From positions 1 to 9,972 of the forward strand of contig JAHWKQ010000067.1 of the NCBI GenBank assembly GCA_019347785.1: DNA of 9,972 nt, in the 5' to 3' direction. The position numbers were made by a program, and so were the translations under genes. This DNA is from Actinomycetota bacterium (GTDB lineage: Bacteria > Actinomycetota > Nitriliruptoria > Euzebyales > Egibacteraceae). Each line of letters starts with the position of its first letter. Position 1 is the first letter of the stretch. The notes under the pieces are model-generated. The model was not told where the DNA came from. It saw only the letters and a list, made by a program, of their open reading frames with translations, and ran no database searches. This document shows, piece by piece, positions 6,513-9,972 of the stretch.

Positions 6513-7523
6513 GTGCTCGTGCTCGGCATCGAGACCTCCTGTGACGAGACGGCGGCGGCGATCGTCGAGGACCGGCTGCGGGTCCGCTCCAACGTGGTCG
6601 GCTCGCAGGTCGACCACCACCGCCCGTACGGCGGCGTCGTGCCGGAGGTCGCCGCGCGCGCGCACCTCGACCTGCTCGTGCCCACCCTGGACCGGGCGCT
6701 CGTCGAGGCCGGCTGCACCTACGCCGACGTCGACGCGGTCGCGGTGACCGTCGGCCCCGGTCTGGTCGGCGCGCTGCTCGTGGGCGTCTCGGCCGCCAAG
6801 TCGCTGGCCCTGGCCCAGGGCCTGCCGCTCATCGGCGTCAACCACCTGGAGGGCCACGTCTACGCCGCCCAGCTCGAGTACGGAGGGCTGCGCCCCCCGC
6901 TCGTCGCGCTCGTCGTCAGCGGGGGCCACACCAGCCTGGTCCTGCTGGACGAGCAGGGCCGCTTCACCACCCTCGGCGCCACCGTCGACGACGCGGCGGG
7001 GGAGGCGTTCGACAAGATCGCTCGCTTCCTGGGGCTGGGCTACCCGGGAGGGCCGCAGATCGACCGGCTCGCCCGCGACGGCGACCCGGCGGCCATCGCC
7101 TTCCCGCGGGCGCTGGCCGACGGCTACGACTTCTCCCTGTCGGGGCTGAAAACGGCGGTGATCCGGGAGCTGCGGCGCCGCCAGGAGGCCGGTGAGCCGG
7201 TGCACGTGCCCGACGTGGCGGCCTCGTTCCAGGAGGCGGTCGTCGACGTGGCCGTGCGCAAGACGGTGGGCGCGGCGAGGCAGCGCGGCGTCGAGCAGGT
7301 GCTCGTCGCGGGGGGCGTGGCGGCCAACAGCCGTCTGCGCGCGCGCATGGCGCAGGCCTGCGAGCGCGACGGGCTGCGGCTGCTCGCGCCCTCCCCGGCG
7401 CTGTGCACCGACAACGGCGCCATGATCGCCGCCGCCGGGTCGAACCGCCTGCTCGCCGGCGAGCGGACGTCGCTGGACGTGGGCGCGGACCCGAACCTGC
7501 CGCTCGACGGCGGCGCGCGCTGA
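6513..7523 (+). CDS. tsaD: tRNA N6-adenosine threonylcarbamoyltransferase TsaD
   Basis: TsaD transfers the threonylcarbamoyl group from its AMP ester (made by TsaC/Sua5, not in this window) to A37 of tRNA, in complex with TsaB and TsaE. The product is 336 residues. It begins MLVLGIETSCDETAAAIVED, the family signature, and has VVPEVAARAH (43-51), VGPGLVGALLVG, the metal ligands His111 and His115 in NHLEGH, SGGHTSL, AFDKIARFLGLGYPGGP, the SLSGLKTAV segment, VAGGVAANSRLR, and Asp300 in LCTDNGAM. These three ligands fall at exactly the E. coli TsaD numbers. The GTG at 6513 is preferred over an in-frame GTG at 6519 because it gives the normal N-terminus; GAGGG lies about 10 bases upstream. The next gene starts one base after the stop. 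Confidence 0.98.
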   Translation: MLVLGIETSCDETAAAIVEDRLRVRSNVVGSQVDHHRPYGGVVPEVAARAHLDLLVPTLDRALVEAGCTYADVDAVAVTVGPGLVGALLVGVSAAKSLALAQGLPLIGVNHLEGHVYAAQLEYGGLRPPLVALVVSGGHTSLVLLDEQGRFTTLGATVDDAAGEAFDKIARFLGLGYPGGPQIDRLARDGDPAAIAFPRALADGYDFSLSGLKTAVIRELRRRQEAGEPVHVPDVAASFQEAVVDVAVRKTVGAARQRGVEQVLVAGGVAANSRLRARMAQACERDGLRLLAPSPALCTDNGAMIAAAGSNRLLAGERTSLDVGADPNLPLDGGAR

Positions 7524-7524
7524 C

Positions 7525-8379
7525 GTGGCGGCCTCGGCGGCCGGCACGACGGCGCGCCTGCGCGCGGACGACGCCGACCGGCTCATGCGCCGCCTGGAGT
7601 CGGGTCTCGGCGGGGACGCGGGAGGCGACGCGCAGCTGTGGTATCAGTACCCGCTGTCGGCGCTGGACGACGGCGAGCATCGGCGCTTCGTGGTGTGGCC
7701 GGCCGACGACCCCGCCGGCGTCCTCTACGTCAGCGCCTCGGGCACGCTCGTGCCCGCCGGAGACCCGGCGGCGGGCCCGCACCTGGCCGACGCCGCCGAG
7801 CGGGCCGGCTGGAGCGTGCTGGTCGGGGACGCGCCGTTGGCCCGCTCGCTGCTGCACGCCTGGCCCCGCGGTCTGCTGCGCCGGCGCCCCAAGGCCCGCG
7901 AGCAGCGCTTCATGCTCACCCGCCGGCGACCGCGCGTGCCCGCCACGCCCGGCTTCCGCCCCGCCCACGACGGAGATCTGCAGGAGCTGACCGACTTCGC
8001 CTGCCGGCTGCACGTCGAGGACGAGATGGGCCCGCCCATCTCGCGCTCGGGACAGGAGGTGGTGCGCGCCCGCGCCCGCGACCGCGTGGCCCGCGGGGCC
8101 ACCTGGGTGGTGGAGCGCCGGGGGCGGCCGGTCGCCAAGGTCGACGTCGCCCTGTGCAGCCGCCGGCGGGGCGCGCAGCTCGCGGGGGTCTACGTCGAGC
8201 GGGACTGGCGTGGCAGGGGGCTGGGGGCCGCCGCCGTCGGGCTGACGACGCGCCACCTGCTGGACGCCGGCGTGCCGGGCGTGACCCTGCACGTGCGCTC
8301 CGACAACGTCGCCGCCATCGCGGCGTACCGCCGGGCGGGCCTGGTGGACGCGGGCGCCCTCGTGCTCGCCCTGCGATAG
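7525..8379 (+). CDS. Two-domain GNAT acetyltransferase (DUF4081-GNAT-like)
   Basis: The 284-residue product has an N-terminal domain of about 140 residues with no catalytic motif that I recognise, resembling the DUF4081 region of actinobacterial GNAT proteins. It is followed by a GNAT domain beginning at PGFRPAHDGDLQELTDFA. The acetyl-CoA loop R-G-R-G-L-G is intact at 229-234 in VYVERDWRGRGLGAAAVG, followed by LHVRSDNVAAIAAYRRAGL, the usual C-terminal GNAT strand and helix. The region VEDEMGPPIS resembles the acidic segment preceding the core in these proteins. GTG at 7525 begins one base after the tsaD stop, so the gene ends the t6A operon. The acceptor is unknown. The DUF4081 label is from memory of family appearance and is less certain than the GNAT call. 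Confidence 0.85.
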   Translation: MAASAAGTTARLRADDADRLMRRLESGLGGDAGGDAQLWYQYPLSALDDGEHRRFVVWPADDPAGVLYVSASGTLVPAGDPAAGPHLADAAERAGWSVLVGDAPLARSLLHAWPRGLLRRRPKAREQRFMLTRRRPRVPATPGFRPAHDGDLQELTDFACRLHVEDEMGPPISRSGQEVVRARARDRVARGATWVVERRGRPVAKVDVALCSRRRGAQLAGVYVERDWRGRGLGAAAVGLTTRHLLDAGVPGVTLHVRSDNVAAIAAYRRAGLVDAGALVLALR

Positions 8380-8411
8380 GGACGGGCGCGTAAGCAGACC
8401 CCCGGGGCCGG

Positions 8412-8888
8412 TCAGGCGCCGGCGATCACGCCCTCTTCGTCGAGGCGGACCATGAGGTCCTCGGGGCCGGTCCCGTAGATGACCGACAGCGCCCGCAGGT
8501 CCTCGCCTCGGATCGTGAGCACGTTGCCGTTGAAGTCCCCGCGCTGCAGCTGGATGGTGTGGGCGAAGCGCGACACCGGCCGCAGCTCGGGGTCCAGGTC
8601 CTGGCGCGCCAGCTGGCGCAGGTCCAGGCGGACCCGCGACGGCGTGGTCCGCGGTGGCGGGACCTCGTCCTCCTCCTTGGGCAGCAGCTCGGAGACGGGG
8701 ACGTTGTAGAAGCGGGAGATCTCGGCCAGCTTCGCGACCGACACCGCCCGGTCCCCCCGCTCATAGGAGCCGACCACGACGGCCTTCCAACGGCCCCGCG
8801 ACATCTCCTCGACCTGCTGCAGGGTCAGCCCCTGCTGCTGGCGGATGGCACGCAGCCGACCACCGAGCTGCTGCTGGTACTCCGACAC
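8412..8888 (-). CDS. bldD: BldD-family c-di-GMP-responsive transcriptional regulator
   Basis: BldD is the actinobacterial repressor that dimerises on cyclic-di-GMP and, in Streptomyces, holds back sporulation genes. The 158-residue product closely follows S. coelicolor BldD. Residues 1-70 are the XRE-type helix-turn-helix domain, including RWKAVVVGSYERGDRAV (33-49) and FYNVPVSELLP. An acidic/proline linker (71-84) follows, then the C-terminal domain. The c-di-GMP signature RXD-X8-RXXD is complete: Arg116, Asp118, Arg127 and Asp130 (codons within 8499-8543). GTG at 8888 is the start because it reproduces the BldD N-terminus SEYQQQLG, and GAGGGGGAG lies just upstream; a longer in-frame ATG at 8912 would place the Shine-Dalgarno inside the gene. 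The stop is 32 bases from the stop of the GNAT gene on the other strand. In S. coelicolor bldD lies near nusB and efp, so the location here differs. Confidence 0.96.
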   Translation of the reverse strand: MSEYQQQLGGRLRAIRQQQGLTLQQVEEMSRGRWKAVVVGSYERGDRAVSVAKLAEISRFYNVPVSELLPKEEDEVPPPRTTPSRVRLDLRQLARQDLDPELRPVSRFAHTIQLQRGDFNGNVLTIRGEDLRALSVIYGTGPEDLMVRLDEEGVIAGA

Positions 8889-8928
8889 GAAGCTCCCCCT
8901 CGGCCGCCGCACACGCCGCGGAGGGCGT

Positions 8929-8948
8929 CTCCCGCCCCCTCGCGGGAG
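8929..8948 (-). other. Hairpin in the bldD leader
   Basis: A perfect 7-bp stem (8929-8935 with 8942-8948) and a 6-nt loop lie between the predicted bldD transcription start (near 8966) and its ribosome binding site. It could affect translation or attenuate transcription. In DNA this GC-rich a 7-bp stem may also occur by chance. Confidence 0.35.
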
Positions 8949-8972
8949 GACCCGTCCCCGTTCGCCGGCGTG

Positions 8973-8990
8973 ATCCTAACACATGGTGAT
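8973..8990 (-). promoter_or_regulatory. bldD promoter with overlapping BldD-box-like operator
   Basis: On the minus strand TAGGAT (plus-strand 8973-8978) fits a -10 hexamer 85 bases before the bldD start; no good -35 is seen. The 15 bases 8976-8990 (CTAACACATGGTGAT) match 9 of the 10 specified positions of the published S. coelicolor BldD consensus nTnACnC(A/T)GnGTnAn, on both strands. The site overlaps the upstream edge of the -10, where bound BldD would block RNA polymerase. The 10-bp perfect palindrome GGTGATCACC (8985-8994) overlaps its outer end. Confidence 0.65.
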
Positions 8991-9002
8991 CACCGGGCGG
9001 AC

Positions 9003-9014
9003 ACTGCGCGCAGT
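9003..9014. repeat. 12-bp perfect palindrome of unknown role
   Basis: ACTGCGCGCAGT is its own reverse complement. It lies between the bldD operator and the groESL promoter and could be a binding site for an unidentified regulator. Confidence 0.35.
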
Positions 9015-9033
9015 CAGGAGGCTTTGGATCCCG

Positions 9034-9051
9034 ACGCTCTACCTTGAGCGT
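9034..9051. repeat. 6-bp inverted repeat with 6-nt spacer
   Basis: ACGCTC (9034-9039) and GAGCGT (9046-9051) are perfect inverted arms around TACCTT. It lies about 40 bases upstream of the groESL -35 and may be an activator or repressor site, or chance. Confidence 0.3.
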
Positions 9052-9088
9052 GCCACGCGCAGATCAGGTGCCTCGGACGTGTCGGCGG

Positions 9089-9115
9089 CTTGCACTCGGG
9101 GTACAGGTTTGCTAG
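9089..9115 (+). promoter_or_regulatory. Possible second, degenerate CIRCE over the groESL promoter
   Basis: CTTGCACTC (9089-9097), nine bases, GTTTGCTAG (9107-9115). The left arm matches 7 of 9 and the right arm 6 of 9 positions of TTAGCACTC-N9-GAGTGCTAA, with correct spacing. It covers the -35 and the start of the -10 and begins 35 bases before the main CIRCE. It may be a weak HrcA site, or only a -35 box resembling one. Confidence 0.4.
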
Positions 9116-9118
9116 CTT
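9090..9118 (+). promoter_or_regulatory. groESL promoter (sigma-70 type)
   Basis: TTGCAC (9090-9095) as -35 and TAGCTT (9113-9118) as -10 are separated by exactly 17 bases. Transcription would begin near 9125, at the first base pairs of the CIRCE, leaving a leader of about 129 nt before groES. The -35 matches the consensus in its first three positions only, so the call rests on spacing and on the position relative to CIRCE. Confidence 0.65.
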
Positions 9119-9123
9119 GGCGA

Positions 9124-9150
9124 CTGGCACTCCGGACAGGAGACTGCCAG
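9124..9150 (+). promoter_or_regulatory. CIRCE element, HrcA operator of groESL
   Basis: CTGGCACTC (9124-9132), nine bases, then GACTGCCAG (9142-9150) match the CIRCE layout TTAGCACTC-N9-GAGTGCTAA in its actinobacterial form (CTGGCACTC-N9-GAGTGCCAG), with one mismatch between arms. One more pair (9123/9151) extends it. It lies at the predicted transcription start, where the heat-shock repressor HrcA represses groESL until stress; in RNA it forms a 5'-terminal stem-loop. Confidence 0.9.
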
Positions 9151-9155
9151 TGGCA

Positions 9156-9232
9156 GGCGGTCGCCCCGCCCGCCGCCCGCGGAGGCGGGACCGCCCCCAA
9201 CCCGAATACGAGTCATGCCCGCCCGGCCGGGC
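9156..9232 (+). other. Structured groES leader: two-tier stem-loop and palindrome
   Basis: A 7-bp perfect stem (9156-9162 with 9189-9195) encloses a second 5-bp stem (9166-9170 with 9184-9188). Downstream, GCCCGGCCGGGC (9221-9232) is a perfect 12-bp palindrome ending 8 bases before the Shine-Dalgarno GAAGGAG (9241-9247). With the CIRCE stem this makes three consecutive structures in the untranslated leader. They may affect mRNA stability or temperature-dependent translation; no known thermometer class is recognised. Confidence 0.45.
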
Positions 9233-9253
9233 CGACACACGAAGGAGCACCAT

Positions 9254-9562
9254 ATGGCGACGGCAACCAAGGTCGCGATCAGGCCCCTCGAGGACCGAGT
9301 CGTGGTACAGGCCAGTGAGGCGGAGGAGACGACCGCCAGCGGTCTGGTCATCCCCGACACGGCCAAGGAGAAGCCCCAGGAGGGCACGGTCATCGCGGTG
9401 GGTCCGGGTCGCATCTCCGACCAGGGCGAGCGCATCGCGCTGGACGTCAAGGAGGGCGACACGGTCGTGTACTCCAAGTACGGCGGGACCGAGTTCAAGC
9501 TGTCCGGCGAGGAGTACCTGATCCTGTCCGCCCGGGACATCCTCGCGGTCGTCGAGAAGTAG
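9254..9562 (+). CDS. groES: Co-chaperonin GroES (Cpn10)
   Basis: GroES forms the seven-subunit lid of the GroEL folding chamber in the cytoplasm. The 102-residue product, MATATKVAIRPLEDRVVV..., is full length for the family. It has the mobile loop EETTASGLVIPDTAKEKPQ (residues 24-42) with the GLV-hydrophobic contact for GroEL, the G-x-V-I-A-V-G-P-G strand, GDTVVYSKYGGTEFKL and the C-terminal EEYLILSARDILAVVE. The ATG at 9254 has GAAGGAG 6 bases upstream. An in-frame ATG at 9215 would add 13 unrelated residues and put the ribosome binding site inside the gene. It is the first gene of the groES-groEL operon, and expression should be under HrcA/CIRCE control. groEL follows after 51 bases. Confidence 0.98.
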   Translation: MATATKVAIRPLEDRVVVQASEAEETTASGLVIPDTAKEKPQEGTVIAVGPGRISDQGERIALDVKEGDTVVYSKYGGTEFKLSGEEYLILSARDILAVVEK

Positions 9563-9613
9563 CACCGGCCCGTCCGGACGCCCCAACACGGAAGACCAAG
9601 GAGCGCACACGAC

Positions 9614-9972
9614 ATGGCAAAGCAACTCACGTTCCACGAGGACGCCCGCCGCCAGCTCGAGAACGGCGTCAACAAGCTCGCCGACGCGGTGAAGATCACA
9701 CTCGGGCCCAAGGGCCGCAACGTCGTGCTCGAGAAGAAGTGGGGCTCTCCCACGATCACGAACGACGGCGTGACGATCGCCCGGGAGATCGAGCTGGAGG
9801 AGCCCTACGAGAACATGGGGGCGCAGCTCGCCAAGGAGGTCGCCACCAAGACGAACGACGTGGCCGGTGACGGCACGACCACGGCGACGGTACTGGCCCA
9901 GGCGATGGTGCACGAGGGCATGCGCAACGTCGCGGCCGGCGCGAACCCGATGCTGCTCAAGCGCGGCATCGA
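9614..9972 (+). CDS. groEL: Chaperonin GroEL (Hsp60), 3'-truncated by the window edge
   Basis: GroEL is the 14-subunit ATP-driven folding chaperonin. Only the first 119 codons of about 540 are present. They cover the N-terminal equatorial domain: MAKQLTFHEDARRQLENGVN, TLGPKGRNVVLEKKWGSPTITNDGVTIA with the nucleotide-binding TLGPKGRN loop, and DVAGDGTTTATVLAQ (Asp86 equals the catalytic-region Asp87 of E. coli). AAGGAG (9598-9603) lies 10 bases upstream of the ATG, a slightly long spacing. Actinobacteria often have two GroELs. The groES-linked copy corresponds by position to GroEL1, whose His-rich C-terminus would decide but is outside the window. Confidence 0.98.
   Translation, partial: MAKQLTFHEDARRQLENGVNKLADAVKITLGPKGRNVVLEKKWGSPTITNDGVTIAREIELEEPYENMGAQLAKEVATKTNDVAGDGTTTATVLAQAMVHEGMRNVAAGANPMLLKRGI

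Larger units (their letters stand above)
8889..9253. other. 365-bp divergent regulatory region between bldD and groES
   Basis: This is the only gene-free stretch over 300 bases. It holds the leader, promoter and operator of bldD (8889-8994), then a segment with two inverted repeats and no assigned role (9003-9014 and 9034-9051), then the groESL promoter, HrcA operators and structured leader (9089-9253). Several sections, especially 8976-9118, are clearly less GC-rich than the surrounding genes, as expected of promoter DNA. I see no open reading frame with a ribosome binding site in it. Confidence 0.8.

Noticed and set aside
8399..8413. Terminator between the GNAT gene and bldD built on CCCCGGGG
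   Set aside because: The palindrome has no room for a loop, the outer GACC/GGTC arms are only 4 bp, and no T-run follows. The 32-base gap probably ends transcription some other way.
8889..8912. Longer bldD start at ATG 8912
   Set aside because: The added residues have no counterpart in BldD, and the GAGGGGGAG ribosome binding site for GTG 8888 lies within them.
9044..9064. HAIR (HspR) operator, from the half-site CTTGAGC upstream of groES
   Set aside because: The HAIR consensus CTTGAGT-N7-ACTCAAG needs a second arm, and the bases at the required distance do not match.
9215..9253. groES start at ATG 9215
   Set aside because: The 13 extra residues are not GroES-like, and the clear GAAGGAG site at 9241-9247 fits only the ATG at 9254.
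9571..9580. CGTCCGGACG palindrome between groES and groEL as an mRNA processing or termination site
   Set aside because: As a hairpin it offers only 3 bp plus a 4-nt loop and has no flanking pairing; 10-bp palindromes are expected by chance in this composition.
1..9972. tRNA, rRNA, CRISPR, insertion sequence, prophage or defence genes
   Set aside because: Read on both strands: no cloverleaf, no regularly spaced repeats, no transposase, integrase or known defence motifs. The window is core chromosome.

Overview
The window is very GC-rich, densely packed chromosomal DNA from an actinobacterium. Four things point that way: GTG starts at overlapping gene junctions, a BldD-type regulator, a CIRCE-controlled groES-groEL operon, and the order alr ... 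tsaE-tsaB-rimI-tsaD ... groES-groEL. Mycobacterium tuberculosis has the same backbone (alr to groEL1). Here the backbone is interrupted by additional genes, and this particular arrangement does not match a well-known genus to me. A deep-branching actinobacterial lineage is possible, but I cannot name the species from sequence alone.

Layout. (1) Positions 1-2976, plus strand: the 3' part of alanine racemase (alr), a membrane-anchored alpha/beta hydrolase and a P1 (DmpA/NylC-type) self-processing peptidase. Stop and start codons overlap at both junctions, so this is one transcription unit. It ends in a 55-nt near-perfect hairpin (2977-3031). (2) 3037-3795, minus strand: an enoyl-CoA hydratase/isomerase-fold protein that converges on the same hairpin. 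(3) 3958-8379, plus strand: a six-gene operon of family-4 uracil-DNA glycosylase, tsaE, tsaB, rimI, tsaD and a two-domain GNAT acetyltransferase. Every junction overlaps or has a gap of 5 nt or less. TsaB, TsaD and TsaE make the t6A modification at position 37 of ANN-decoding tRNAs, and RimI acetylates protein N-termini. (4) 8412-8888, minus strand: a BldD orthologue with the complete cyclic-di-GMP binding signature and a BldD-box-like site over its own -10 region. (5) 9254-9972, plus strand: groES and the beginning of groEL. They lie behind a sigma-70-type promoter, a near-canonical CIRCE (HrcA operator) and a structured leader.

No RNA genes, mobile elements, CRISPR arrays or prophage features are visible. 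I do not see an obviously new multi-gene system; most genes are conserved housekeeping genes. The observations that deserve a second look are regulatory or concern active sites. They are the BldD autoregulatory site beside the chaperonin operon, a possible second CIRCE on the groESL promoter, the convergent-gene hairpin, a hydratase-fold protein lacking both catalytic glutamates, a P1 peptidase with His before its nucleophile, and a RimI with an altered acetyl-CoA loop and a long tail.
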